Source of the DNA: Rhyzopertha dominica
Taxonomy: Eukaryota; Arthropoda; Insecta; Coleoptera; Bostrichidae
Assembly (NCBI GenBank): GCA_025024175.1
Contig: QCXZ01000064.1
Location: forward strand, 51,791,325 to 51,855,324
Length of the DNA stretch: 64,000 nt
Direction of reading: 5' to 3'
The notes below the pieces were generated by a model. The model was not told the DNA's origin. It saw only the letters and a program-made list of their open reading frames with translations, and did not search any database. Positions 13,670-25,889 of this stretch are shown in pieces (position 1 is the first letter of the stretch; every line of letters starts with the position of its first letter). Position numbers and translations under genes: made by a program.

Positions 13670-14116
13670 GAAATCTGGAGCTCAAAATACATCGCTATGC
13701 CGATTTTGAGCGAAAAATAATTTCCACAGAAAATTGAAAAAGAGCAAAGGTTAACCCCTCTGTTGTTTTTTCACCTTGAAACTTGATGGTCTCCGATTAC
13801 GCTAATTTTATGTTCATTTACTAATGTGGACCTGCGTATTTGGGAGTGGTGTCAGTTTGTCTCTAGCTGCAACCGTTCGTCTGAAAAGTGGTCTAGAGTA
13901 GAAGGGTCCACTTGCGAAAAATTAATTTCTGGACGTCCTAGCTCATTTCTGACTGCATTTTTTGAATCTGGAGCTCAAAATGCATCGCTGTGCCGATTTT
14001 GAGCGAAAAATAATTTCCACAGAAAATTGAAAAAGAGCAAAGGCTAACAACCCCTTTGTTGTTTTTTTACCTTGAAACTTGATGGTCTCCGATTACGCTA
14101 TTTTTATGTTCATTGA
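13670..14116. repeat. Direct repeat pair, ~150 bp, offset ~296 bp
   Basis: 13670-13822 and 13966-14116 are highly similar, sharing gagctcaaaat, the gccgattttgagcgaaaaat block and the ccttgaaacttgatggtctc block. They look like two units of a tandem array or the two ends of an unrecognised element. Confidence 0.8.
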
Positions 14117-15091
14117 CAGTCCAATATTTCTCAAACGGCACATGTCAGTTTTTCTTAATTGATTTAAGATTGTTCTTATGGATTGTGAATTGAAATATAT
14201 ATGTACATGTAGATATACTGTGCCCTCGTCGCGTCGTCTTGTCAACCATGAAGTACACACAAACGACGCTGATTCAATATTAGCTGTGACTCGCTTGAAA
14301 CGAATGAAGGCATGAGTCGTTCATTTTGAACGACTTGGTCATGAACCACGTGATGAACGACCCAACTCTGTCAGTCAGGCTGTCAGGCATCAGTTTCCAC
14401 GGTTTCGTATGTGCGCTCCATAAGCTCACTGGTTGCCCTTCGGAAGCCATATTGGATGACATAATCCAATCGAATGTCCTAGTCTAGTGACGGACTTTAG
14501 CACTAAGTAATGGGGTTCCTATGACAGCGCGTTAGAAGCCGCATTGTTTTTATGGATGTCCTTCAACCGTCACCGTCACGTGCTCTAAAAAACCTAATAT
14601 TTTTACTAGTCGTCTCTTGCATCATTGTTTAAGCATTACTAGTGCCAATTACCTCCCCATAATACTTGTTAGCCTAGGCTTCCGCCTATGCAGTCTATAC
14701 CTAAATCCAGGGCTGCAATAATTACAAATAATATACATTCGTCCAATACATCTTGCTAGCAGAAAGTCATGTGAATACATATTTAATTGAAAAAAAATTC
14801 TCTACAGCTTATTTCCTAAGGAACAGCTTTAGCCTTCGTTGGAACGGGTTAGTGTTTGCCTGTTCACTGTCGCGACTGAACTTTCGCCTCGGGTGTAAAA
14901 TGAGGAACCCATGTTTCATAGATAGTTAGTAATTTGTTAAAAAAAGGTGGAATCTTTGTCAGAATGGAAATTTTTCATCCCTATCTCATATTACCCTCAA
15001 TACCCCGATCAATCCAATTCGAAAGAGAATTAATCCTTACAACCCTACAAGTATTAATCCCGGTATTATAAGCGTATCTTCTTGATTCCAG
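14117..15091. other. Non-coding stretch upstream of the putative exon
   Basis: No feature recognised; probably intron or intergenic DNA. Confidence 0.4.
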
Positions 15092-15359
15092 GGTGTCCAC
15101 GAACTAGCCGGAGTACGCCTTCCTTTGCAGCCTTATTCCGGAGGCCATGCTGTGTTCATGTACAGTACCGCCGCAGACGGCAATGTTACCCTCCAGCTCA
15201 AGGAGCCCGATGACCTGGACCGCTCCAGTCTAGCGGCCATGCTGGCTCGCCTTCAGGACGACGCGACATTCTCTATATCGTACCAGGACGCGGACATCCT
15301 GTCGGACGGTAGCATTGACGTCTTGCTGGGATCGGGGACCGGATCTCTACAGAACTCCG
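15092..15359 (+). CDS. Putative internal exon of an unidentified host gene
   Basis: A GC-rich, fully open segment in AT-rich surroundings. A good acceptor (ttgattccag, AG at 15090-15091) precedes it and a strong donor (GTAAGT at 15360-15365) follows. The exon is 268 nt: it starts in phase 0 and ends after one base of a codon. The 89 codons begin GVHELAGVRLPLQPYSGG and continue through an acidic, soluble-looking region containing DDLDRSSLAAMLARLQDD and ending near GSGTGSLQNS. There is no transmembrane stretch and no Cys pattern, and I do not recognise the domain. Codon third positions are GC-rich, unlike every other frame in the window. It could be an extracellular or cytoplasmic module of a large gene whose introns hold most of these transposons. 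No neighbouring exon was found. Confidence 0.65.
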
Positions 15360-15853
15360 GTAAGTGGATGCTCTTTGTGTTTTGCCGCGTACAAAGGATT
15401 TATCTCGTATGGTTACTGGTAATTTCCTGCGCTTTTAGTCGGGAATTGACGAACTTGTAAGTTGATAATCTAAATAATGTTTCGTTATACTGAAACATGA
15501 AGCGAAAGAATCTATACCTTGCTAATAACAAATTAATATAGTGGAAAGTGTTAAGATTACGGACAACTCCACTAAAGATCACGATCTTTGCAGTCTCTAT
15601 AAATAGCGGTACCAAATCTGACCAAAATAAGCTTTAAAGACAAGATATAACTGGTATATTATGGTGCCACAGAGTTCCAACGTCAGAAGGTGAAACTTTC
15701 CCGACAGTCAAGAAGTAGCGTCAAATGATTGTAAAGGGTGGCTTGAGCTAAAAATAAGACAAGATAAGATAGACAATAGAAAAGCTCTTATATCACCTAG
15801 AAAGAAGAATACAGAAGCAAGAAGAATTAATTAGTCTCTTAAAAATTAACACT
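15360..15853. other. Probable intron start, no other feature
   Basis: Begins with the GTAAGT donor. The in-frame continuation to 15460 is intron read-through and was not annotated. Confidence 0.4.
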
Positions 15854-16300
15854 TGTAACGGGGGGTTTTCACGGAATGTCAAACACTGTCAGTTGACAAC
15901 GATTTTAATGTAAACCAAAAACTTTTACTATACATGAACATTGAACACTTGAGAAAAACTAAATGCAAAAATGAAAATGGCAAACGTTATTTTTTTTTCG
16001 GCCTCGGCATTTTTTTTTTTAAACCGTAACGCGCGGGCTACTATGACTTTCTCACTTCTCGCGCAATCGCGCCGCGTACGCATCTAGAAACACAAGAATA
16101 TACATAGTATATAGAAGCCCGTGCGTTATGGTTTTTTGAAAAAAAAATGCCGAGGCCGAAAAAAAATAACGTTTGCCATTTTCATTTTTGCATTTAGTTT
16201 TTCTCAAGTGTTCAATGTTCATGTATAGCAAAAGTTTTTGGTTTAAATTAAAATCGTTGTCAACTGACAGTGTTTGATATTCCGTGAAAACCCCGTTACA
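15854..16300. mobile_element. Foldback element with ~185-bp arms
   Basis: The left arm (15854 to about 16037) and right arm (about 16118 to 16300) are close inverted copies, separated by about 80 bp. Ends read TGTAACGGGG and CCCCGTTACA. CACT is present directly outside both ends (15850-15853 and 16301-16304), a possible short target duplication. There is no coding capacity beyond shadow frames. The arms end internally in A/T runs beside a GCCGAGGCCGA block. This fits a foldback-type MITE; the superfamily is not clear. Confidence 0.85.
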
Positions 16301-16329
16301 CACTAAGATTAAGAAAAAGACGTTATTCG

Positions 16330-17530
16330 ATAAAGAAAATTAGGCAATGATCGAGCCGGCATTGTCATCACAACAACAGGCAGTAGTGGACACTGCTCCA
16401 AAAATGCAATGACGGCTACAATCGACACAATCTTGTGATACCTTGGCAGAACAAAACCATATCAACAAACAGAAATCAGCTTAGCCAGAAGTTACCACAA
16501 ATAGAAGAATTTTTTCCAAAGGAACAAGAAGAGAAATAGAGTGGTTTCCCGAAGAAAATCGAGAAAATTATCAATTAAAGCAGTCATCGGGTCGGGGCCA
16601 AAAAGCATCTCAATGAAGACGGCCCCAAAAAAAGCCTTTATCTATGTTTCGCGATTGGATTCGTCAACAACAACCTCAGATATAAACGAGTTACTCATTG
16701 ATAAGTTCCCGGCAGTAGCTAGGAAAAACTGGAAACGAAACATCCAAACTTTTTTTACTTTTAATGCCCCTGTCGATCTTCAACGAAGCCTTACATCCAA
16801 ATAACTGACCCAAGAATAGCCACATCACCCGGTATTTTCACCCCAGAAAAGCAAACGGCGCAAAAACATAACTTCTTCAAATAACATGCATGATACTAAA
16901 AGTTTAGACATATTCGTCATAAACATCCAGTCACTAAGGTCTAAAATTTCGGAATTAGAAGCGACCATAGTACACGAAAATAATAATCTGATGGGTATCA
17001 GTGAACATGGTTGACGACCTCTGAAGTGGAAAGAACAATGAGAGGCACTGTGGGGATCCAATCACCCTTCTCGAGACACACGTATAAGTACAGCGGNTCT
17101 ACGANTTTGGTCAGGGAAAACATCATTGCCGTTTGTTTGATTTGTTGCCGAAAGTAAAAGAAAAAGAGCTAAGCGGTGTACGCATTTCCCTCGAGAAATT
17201 TTGATACTTGACAATGTATTACAAAATATAGATATAGTTTCACATATAGTTGTTGTAGCAAGTGATTTCATTGTAAATTTAAACGAAAAGAAATGATAAA
17301 ACTGATAAGTTGTATGACTTAATGCACAGTTACAACTTACGTTCAATAGTAGATTTCCCTACCCGTAAAAATAATTGTATAGATAACGTTTTCGTAAACA
17401 CAGACGAGTCCTCTAGTAGTGTAAGACCTGTCGAGACTGCTCTATCTGAGCACAGAGGCATGGAGTTAAGTATAAAAATAGGGACAACATTCTCAAAAAC
17501 AAAACTGATAGATGTAGACCTATAACTGAG
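16330..17530 (+). pseudogene. LINE ORF1 and endonuclease relic (CR1/Jockey-like)
   Basis: Broken non-LTR retrotransposon on the plus strand. 16541-16803 encodes an ORF1-like segment (AFIYVSRLDSSTTTSDINE), as in Jockey/CR1-type ORF1 proteins. From about 16880 a frame reads SLDIFVINIQSLRSKISELE, the start of an apurinic endonuclease domain (N-IQ-LR-K pattern), followed shortly by GISEHG. 17310-17525 has YNLRSIVDFPTRKNNCIDNVF and later ALSEHRGMEL, the C-terminal endonuclease blocks with the PTR, IDN and SEH motifs. Stops, frameshifts and Ns (17098, 17105) interrupt it. The RT piece at 18766 lies on the same strand in the right order and may belong to the same copy. Confidence 0.8.
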
Positions 17531-18765
17531 CTAGGGAAGTTTCAGTTATGCCATTCACTTGAGAAGACTAGATATATATATCTAGGGACTTTATATACTG
17601 CCGTCATGGGCGCCACCAGTAAGCAAGAACTTGATTGTGCTCTAGTTATGTAATACACTATTAAGAGCTGAAATCGACTCCTCAGTTCATAAACAATAAA
17701 ACTAATTTTAGCAAATAAACAAAAACCATAAATATATTAAGAGAGATGCTGGTCACATCCTTTAATGAAACATAGCTTATGTATTTAACTTATGTATTTA
17801 AAACTAATGCTGATTGGGTTGCCAATAGGAACCCGATAGACAAAGAGGTAGCTCTTCGCCATTGCTTTATCTCCATAAAGTTTGCACGTGTTGCGAACAA
17901 TTCTATCGAACTTATGGAAGTTCTGAAAGCATCATTGTCTGGCGTTTAACTGCCTCGTTAACCTCTCACCTCGCTAAGTTTAACGTAAACTTCCATACTT
18001 GGATTTTCCCGTTTAGTTTGCATTATAAACCTATTAACCATGGTATCTAGACTTTGACTATTAAGATTTATATCGGCAACTTCCAATGATTAATCGGCAA
18101 CTGTGATTTGCTCATCGTTAGATTGTTCTGCATATTACTTAGAATATCCTAGCATGTGAGTTTAGTTGGACAGATCAGATAATCCTATTTAGCCCGATTA
18201 GTTACTACTACTTTTAAAAGTACTGTTTAAGCTTTCTTTCAAGAACAATTAAGTTATATATTTTTCATTTCTTTGAATGATAAGTCAGCTAGCTTTGACA
18301 AAGATGACGTAATAAATAATAATAATAATAAATAATTTATGTTCTAACCGTTTAAGAACCAATTACAGGACAATATAATTTGAGAAATGCTACAGAAGAA
18401 GGAAGCATAAATACAAAAATAATTAATGTAACAAACCTTCTGAAAACTAAAGTACATATATCTTATTAAGGTACAAATAACCTTGTTGTTAGTTACAATT
18501 ATAAATATCACAATTTGAACTAATATTTTGCCTAATTCAGACATGATCAAAATGCAATCTTTCTAAAATATTTATACCCTGAAACTAAAATAAAATATGT
18601 CGCTCCTACGTGTGATCTGCAATGGTACAAAGAAATTCAATTGTCCTGGTAATGCAAAGCAATCAGTGTAGTTATGCAAGACATTGATAGATTGATAGAA
18701 TCAATCACAAACTGATGATAGCAATGTTGCACCACATTGGCTTTAGTTACAATGCAATGTAATTT
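17531..18765. other. Gap between LINE pieces
   Basis: Mostly unrecognised. A weak plus-strand reading near 17805-17945 (ADWVANRNPIDKEVALRHC) could be a remnant of the same LINE. There is an 18-nt palindrome at 17568-17585 and a short (AAT)n run near 18313-18335. Confidence 0.3.
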
Positions 18766-19198
18766 ATGACTGATTATTTTGGTGACAGGACTCGGATAGT
18801 TAAGCTCGATGAAATGACATCAAACCCTCGGATTTGTGTAAGTGGTGCGCCGCAAGGATCCATACTCGGTCCTATATTATTTACGATATATATCTCAAAA
18901 TTTAGCGAAGCTCTTCTTACATGTAAAAGTCATCATTATGCGGATGATACGCATATCTGTTTCTCCTTTGAAGAATCTCAAACTGAACTTGGGAATGCTA
19001 ATATCAATAACGATTGGAAGATTCTTGCTGACCTGTCACATAAGTATTCATTGTCTTTAAATCCATTTAAATCTAAGGTTATGCTGTTTGGTCCTAGGGC
19101 TGTGAGACTGCGAACTGCTAGGCGTGTTAAAATAATTTTAAATGATACTACACTACCGTTAGCTAGTGTTGCAAAGAATTTGGGCGTGTTTTTTGGAT
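18766..19198 (+). pseudogene. LINE reverse transcriptase fragment (CR1/Jockey-like)
   Basis: One 144-codon open frame covers the middle of a non-LTR reverse transcriptase: GAPQGSILGPILF (RT motif 4), HYADDTHICFSF with the catalytic YADD (motif 5), NPFKSKVMLFG (motif 6) and VAKNLGVFFG (motif 7, with G for the usual D). The N-terminal fingers and the C-terminal end are missing and the frame stops at 19198. It is likely a downstream part of the LINE at 16.3-17.5 kb. It cannot retrotranspose as it stands. Confidence 0.9.
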
Positions 19199-19326
19199 GA
19201 AGAACTTAAATTCGAAAAACATATAAACTGGTAGTTCTATATAAAAAAATGTTCTTTTTAATTTTGTGTGTTTTCTAGCATCTGTTTGTGATAGGCATAA
19301 TACGGATTCCAAATAAGTACTCCATT

Positions 19327-19342
19327 CCCCCCCCCCCCCCCC
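19327..19342. repeat. Poly-C tract
   Basis: Sixteen consecutive C residues, a likely spot for length error in assembly. Confidence 0.9.
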
Positions 19343-19557
19343 AGTTCTGACAGTGTCACAACTTATTACAGATTTAAAAAACGATATAACAGAAGAAATA
19401 CAGATTTATAACCAAGAGCATGTTAAGATATTTTTATAAATTTGTACTTTTCCTGTAATAAGCTGTAACACCAATATTTATCATTCTTCAGAGGAATTAG
19501 GTCTGCCGCATATATAATCTACAAATTCTGTATGGTTAACGTTCGAATTAATGAAGT

Positions 19558-19590
19558 ATGAAGAAGGTTTTAGCCTGAAACCGAAACGTA
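19558..19590 (+). ncRNA. Hammerhead-like motif, core base changed
   Basis: AUGAAGA (19558-19564) stands where CUGANGA is expected, so C3 is A. Helix II GGUUU (19566-19570) pairs with AAACC (19578-19582). Then GAA 19583-19585, ACGU 19586-19589 and A17 follow. It has the same compact layout as the PLE hammerheads, but C3 is normally required, so it is probably inactive. No PLE protein was recognised next to it. Confidence 0.4.
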
Positions 19591-21560
19591 ACTGAAATAC
19601 TGTTTTCTCATTTTTGTTATTGGCTACCAATAACTCTGGAAATCCAGTGTAAATACATAAACACGGCCACAAAAGAACGTTCAAAATAAATTGTAGATAT
19701 GGTTGTATAATACGATTTCAGATACATATTTTGGCGAAATTAGACAAAATTGCAGTAGGTTATGTGCATTAGAGACTTCATCACACACTTTTCTAAGTGA
19801 CAAAAACTAGTGCAGTAGAAAATATACAAGTGGTTATATTGAAATTGAAGATTAGCTGAAGCGGTTCCTCTAGTACGTTTACAAATTCCCTCATTAGAAA
19901 ACTAGGAGTTTGATCGGGCCGAAATGTCTCTGTATCTTTCAACTACAGGATGGCGTAGTGCCCAGTATTTATAGTCATCGAGTTAAAGTAAACACAACGA
20001 TTGTTACAAAATTCTTTTAAATTAGAACATTTAGCACTACCACAATCTGTTCAGCAGGAAAGGTACGAGTTGGGTCCCACTAATGCCGTGTATGTACCTG
20101 CTAGCTAAAAAAGATCCTATGTGAGTTGGGTCTCACTGTTTCTTCCCAATAAAGCAATTACGGGGGTTTATCGCTCTATCGCTGAGGATATTACATTTGT
20201 CAAAATCTCTTCCTAATATTTTGACATTCATTGGTTATAGCTTTACAATTTAGCCTCTCCTTTATAAAATGTGCAATACTTGGGCTAAGACAAATGATCA
20301 AGGCAATTTCCAGTTTCAGTTGTACAGTGAGTGAAAAAGTCAAAGAACTTATTGCTATAAATAAGTTCGGCTTTCACAAAATTTATAAGCGAAGGGCCGT
20401 AAAAAGTTTGGATGTGTACAAATAAAAAAATGTTTGCAAGGCATTTATTAAGAAAAAGAGTAAGTTTTACTGAGTACCTTTTTAAATTAGTTTAAATCTG
20501 TTCTTTCGGGGTTTAATGCCATAAGATATCAAATCAGTGTAAAAAACAATACATGTTGTTTTTCTCGCAACTACTTTCAAAAAAAAGTTAAAATTTTTAA
20601 ATTACGAACAAAGCAACTGACAATAATTGTGAAATATGTTTACGTGATATTCAGTAAACAATTAAAGAAAATCATTAAAATTTATTAAAAAACAAAATAT
20701 CAAAGCTTTAGTGTAAATCATTAACTTGTATTTTAAACAGTACAGAAGTGTTTTATATTTACATCTTAAGGTTTGCATTGTTCTTTATTCCTAAACATAA
20801 ATAAATATAAAATATTATGCGGGGTGTTTTAGTTAAAAGTTAAATTTTAGAGTTTCTTGGTTTATTTAAACGAGGTGTTCATATAAAGAGTTACAAGTCT
20901 TCAAAAATGAATGGAAGAGTAGTTGTGTTCAAAAAAATATGAATCAAAACGAATTTTGGCACAATAGTAACACTCACCAACTATCTTTCTGCTACATATT
21001 CATAGTTTTATGTTACTCATGTTACCCTGAAGTACACTACGCCTCCTATAATTTGTTCGTATCGCGCTCAGTTTAGCCATAAAAGAACTAAAATCAAACA
21101 GTTATTCAATATACCTATACTTATTTATGCTTTAACGATCTTTATTTTATGTGGAATACTGGGTATTAGCATAGATAAATTAAGAATGATACCCAATGTA
21201 AATGCACCGCATTGCCACAGAACCGTAGTGTATGATCTTCACTCAAATATTGTGTCCCTCCCGCCCAGACAGCATGCGAACGGAGTGTGGGCGGTAGTCA
21301 CAATCTCACCACTGCACTTCTACAGCAGCTGACTGCAACACCTGCAGCAAGGTGTACTATACTCTCTACAGGTTGCATCAATCGGTCGGTTTATAGGCGA
21401 GGTAAATACGGGGAAGGACGTAAGAAATGACGTATGCGAGCGCCTCAGGGCATCTCTGTCGCAACCGTCTATTGCTCGTAAACCGATTCTCTTGCACTTA
21501 CAGATGCTTACGAGCCTTTTGTAGCCCTATGAACTCCATCTGAAAAAGGCGCAAGAGAAT
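19591..21560. other. Non-coding stretch
   Basis: No protein domain recognised. 21240-21530 is less AT-rich but carries no convincing frame. Confidence 0.4.
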
Positions 21561-22266
21561 AGGGAGTTTGCGAATACCGGTGTGGAGAATACCGTAAACG
21601 GTAACGTCACCTGGAGCAGCATAGCGCATGCGCAAAATTTTACCGTAATGTTTAGCGTTACGGGAGTACGCTATTTGAGGTGATATACCGTATCACGATA
21701 CCGGGTGGTTTATATTGATACATAGTGGTGTGTAATATAATGACAAGAAAAGAACGGCTGCGCTTTGGGATACGGGTCGATTTAGATCTTTTGCGTGAAG
21801 TGTTAGCACAAAATACTTTCGAAGACGCGAGTTGATGGGCGACGATCCACGCTAAGTGTGTTGAAGCAACAGGCAAAAAATTTACTTTGGGTGCTTTGAA
21901 AGACCATGTGGAACTCTCGATTTGTTTTTTTTTAGTTTTTGCGATGTAACTGTATATGATGCTTCAACCATTTGATGTTTGGATGTACAGACATTTAATC
22001 GCTCTTATATTTATTTTCTCAGTGTGTCTGCTTTTTTGCAAAAGCCCCTGTGGGAAAGCATCTTTCACACCATTTTCATTGAATTCGCCAAATATAACTG
22101 CATCAATAACTGCTTCCATATTATAGTTTATGTTGGTTGCGTTATACGTCAAGTGACGTCGTTCGCAAACTGTAAACTACCCATTCTGTCAGTTTGAAAT
22201 ACCGTATCTCAGTCATGTGATTTTAGCGTTTACGGTATTAAAATCGACGGTAACCGCAAACTCCCT
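21561..22266 (+). mobile_element. TIR DNA element with Myb-like relic
   Basis: Terminal inverted repeats begin AGGGAGTTTGCG at 21561 and end with its complement at 22266. The similarity continues inward for about 45 bp, including ATACCGTAAACG in both. AAT lies directly outside both ends, a possible 3-bp target duplication as in PIF/Harbinger elements. Inside, from 21740 on the plus strand, a short frame starts MTRKERLRFGIRVDLDLL, has an in-frame stop, and continues WATIHAKCVEATGKKFTLGA then LKDHVEL. It resembles the Myb-like DNA-binding module found in some animal DNA transposons. No transposase remains, so this is a non-autonomous or decayed copy. Confidence 0.7.
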
Positions 22267-25200
22267 AATACCTATAAAAGCTTAGCGGTATTTTGAGCTC
22301 CAGATTAAGATTATTTTGTTAGTAGAAATAAGTAATTAATTTTGTTTATCATTGCGGAGTGCTGATGTAAAGTTGCTGTGTGTAATGATGGCAAAGAAGA
22401 AGATTGATCGCGCGGGACTACGAATATCCCGCCTTAGATCTAAAGACAAACCGCTAAAGCAAATATGTATGCATTCGTATTAAATTTTTAAATTCTCAAC
22501 AAATAATTGCAAGTGCTGAGTCATCGAACAAACGGTGATTTATCTGAATCGTAGAAACTATCCCAAAAATACCGTAAACTGATAAACTGATTAAACAATT
22601 AATCAATGTGCGATGCATTATTGCAAATAGCACTGGCAACTGTTTTGTTCCTTAAATGCTAGTAACTACGGTACAAATAAACGTAGCATTTTGTTAATTG
22701 TTAGCTTCTAATTGTATTGATGGGATATTAGAGTGTAAATTATATGTATATATAAAATACAAAAAAAATGAACTTTTTTGTTCAGTTGCATTAATTACAG
22801 TCAAAAATGCACTTGTAAGTAAAAACATGTTGCCTATTTAGGTATTTTCTTTTGATTTCATTGTTGCTTTGTCGCTAAGCTTTGTGAACTGCCTACTTAA
22901 TCTGGGTTTTCTATCAACACTGAGTTTATAGTAATATAATATATCGGGGTACCGATAATATAGAATGTTATAATCAAAGGTACCATAATATACCTACTGT
23001 AACACAGACTTTCTGTTTTAAGCTTGTTTTAACTATTTGTAATAAAAACTGATATAAAAGATAGTCCAAAACAAATTATAAATTTACGTACGTTACATTT
23101 ATAATTATAATAAAATACATTCAGGCGATACAATCTTTGATCTTATATGATAAAATATAGTAGGTATTCAACTTTTATTTAACATTCAAGTTACATAAAA
23201 ACCCAACTGTTGATAATTATCATTGAGGATCACACATGTAGTGTCTATAGTAGATAGCATATGTACGAAGATAAAAAAAATATATTCTAAATAACGAATT
23301 GTTTATAATAATATTGAATAAAATAGGAAACGAAAATGTTTTATAAAATAAATTACAAAAAATATAGTAGGATTGTGAAAGGTGCCATAGCGTACGGGAC
23401 GAATTTGAAATGTAAAATACATCTACTACAATAATTGTAACAAAGAGCGCTGGCAATTCTGCTTTATATTGTATGAATATACGGCCGTATCTGACGTCTA
23501 TACGTCCCTCTTGTTTGGTTTTATATAATTATCACTTATTCTGCTCCCAAGGAACTTATAAATCGAATCCACAAACATAATTATTCGAAATATTGTGGAT
23601 TATGTTTCGTAAGTACTTCTGCCTGCCATGTATTGCGTTAGTGTGTGATACACGCGTCCATAAGAACTATAAATCTAAGCGAGAGGAAGTGAGGCGCCCC
23701 GTGACGTAACTGCTTCCTATTGGCTGGAGCTCGAATGCTGCAACCTGTAGTAGTCGAATAGACCTTGCACCCGCAGTGCTTAACAAAATAATATTTTATG
23801 TAGCGAGGGGTCAATAGTAGAGTGCCCGATCGTACATATTTTGACTTGTGTGGGGGACTCAGGATTACAAGTTGAAACTTACACAGATGTAAGCTAATAT
23901 ATTGATAATTATAAATCCGGAAGTAATCAAAAATTAGATTGTGCCGAAAGTCAATATCGTTAAAAATGTAACTAACGGTGCATTGTTAAAAACCGAAATG
24001 TATGCTTTCTATGGGTATTAGTTTGAAACATTTTTGGTGGCGAATATTTTTAAATAATAAAAGGTCAGTTTTTTCGGTTTCAACGCCGACTACAATTAAT
24101 TCGAAATTCCCTAATTTTCAGTTTACCTTGCATTATCCCGAAAACTAAGGCTTAACTCAAAAAAATATGTTCTTATTAAAAGTTAGCCGCGTCCTTTTGG
24201 GTGCCATTCCTGGCAAATTCATATTTTTTTATTTACCGATAAAGGTACTATAGAATTTATCTATGGTATTAGGAATTTCTAAGAAAATATTTGTATAACA
24301 CTACGCCTTACTGGGACCCAATTCGCCTACTCCCGTCGAGTCTTTATAGACACTACAAAAATAATCGTTAGGTCCTTCAACAATTTAATAAATATAGATA
24401 AGACAGGTACCATTTCTGTAGTATCTATTGTGTGTAAAAATAAAAAATCATGATCTATTTATTTAAATCAGTGACTTTATATTTTTTAGCCTAACCCTAG
24501 ATTAGCTATCCATGCATCGAGAAATAAACAATTGTCACGCTAAAATGGCATATCCTACGGTAGTCCTTCCAAGAACGAAATGAAATACTGCTGACAAAAA
24601 GCAATGTTACACACCGACAAACTTGCAGAAAGTTCGTGCGTTGGGAAGCGATAATTACAATTATAGATGAGCGCAATTCGCCCAACAGTAGCTCGTTCTG
24701 TAAACAAAACGACACTAAACGTAATTTGCTGTTCACATGTGGTGCCATATCAGGTCACGCTGTTACAATAACTCTAACACCCCCTTGTGCGCCCCGCAGG
24801 GATTACAAGACTACACTAACCGCAACCTCTAGCGTTCGAGGCAAATACGGATTGCAGGACGAATAAATTCCAGTCTCAGCAAACAGCAGGACTGCTGCTC
24901 AGTGTGTGTGTATATATAGTGCAAACAGTGAGAAACTACCCACTTCCCCTGTGACCCTTAGCAATACGTAGATCACCAATGCTGCCGCGTATATTCACGA
25001 ATCTAATTGGAATCTAAGATTAAATGCAAACAAGGATTCATCCTGTTATGTTGCGAATGTTTTTCATTTCATGACTACTTCTTTCAGATAAGTTGTACTA
25101 ATTTTCGTTACTAGAGAAGTAATCATGCGATTATTTGGTATGCATAAAAGTCAGTTTTTTATTCATAATGATATTAGATATCTATAACTTTCAGGATTAC

Positions 25201-25885
25201 TGATTGGAGGTTAAAGAGAATTAGGCTGTTCTCATTATAAAAATGACCAATGGTAAAGTAGAGAAAAGCAGACATGAAGACATGAGATTTGGGGACAACA
25301 AAAGAACATAATAATTAAAATTATCGGATAATACTAACCAGTTAACGAGACAAATCTATATGCATAAGATGCAATATACTGCAAAACGGGGATATGCATT
25401 TGCTACACCTTATGAATGAAACAATTTATGTTTTTCTACTGCATAGAATTCATACTATTGACTTTTTTGCTTAAAAGGACAGCGAACAGAGCATTCATCG
25501 CCGGCAGTTAACCAAGAAACCGATTTATCTGTAGAGCAGGTAGTGTTAGGTATACTATAAAAAGAAATTGTTGAAGATTTGGGCCCCAAACATTAAAACT
25601 GTGACCATTATTAAACTGAAGGTGACTAAAAATAAGCCTTTAACTTCTAAGAGCGGAAACAGAGCGCATTTTATGAAAATGATTAAACCGTTTAAAGTTG
25701 AACCAAAAATTAAACATTTCACGAGGGTTACTTGTGATCACCACTATCAGTGTTAATACTACCAAGGTCATGTCATAATTCCTGCACATATCAGGCTGGC
25801 GCTAAACTGGTGATCATGAAAAAAACAAGGGCTGTGTTGGGATATCACTTAGCTATATATGTATATAGTGCGTATTCACTCAATT
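22267..25885. other. Non-coding stretch
   Basis: Mostly AT-rich. 23630-23800 and 24780-24860 are GC-richer. The latter has an acceptor-like CCCCGCAG at 24793-24800 followed by an open frame of 22 codons, too short to call an exon. Confidence 0.4.
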
Positions 25886-25889
25886 CATG

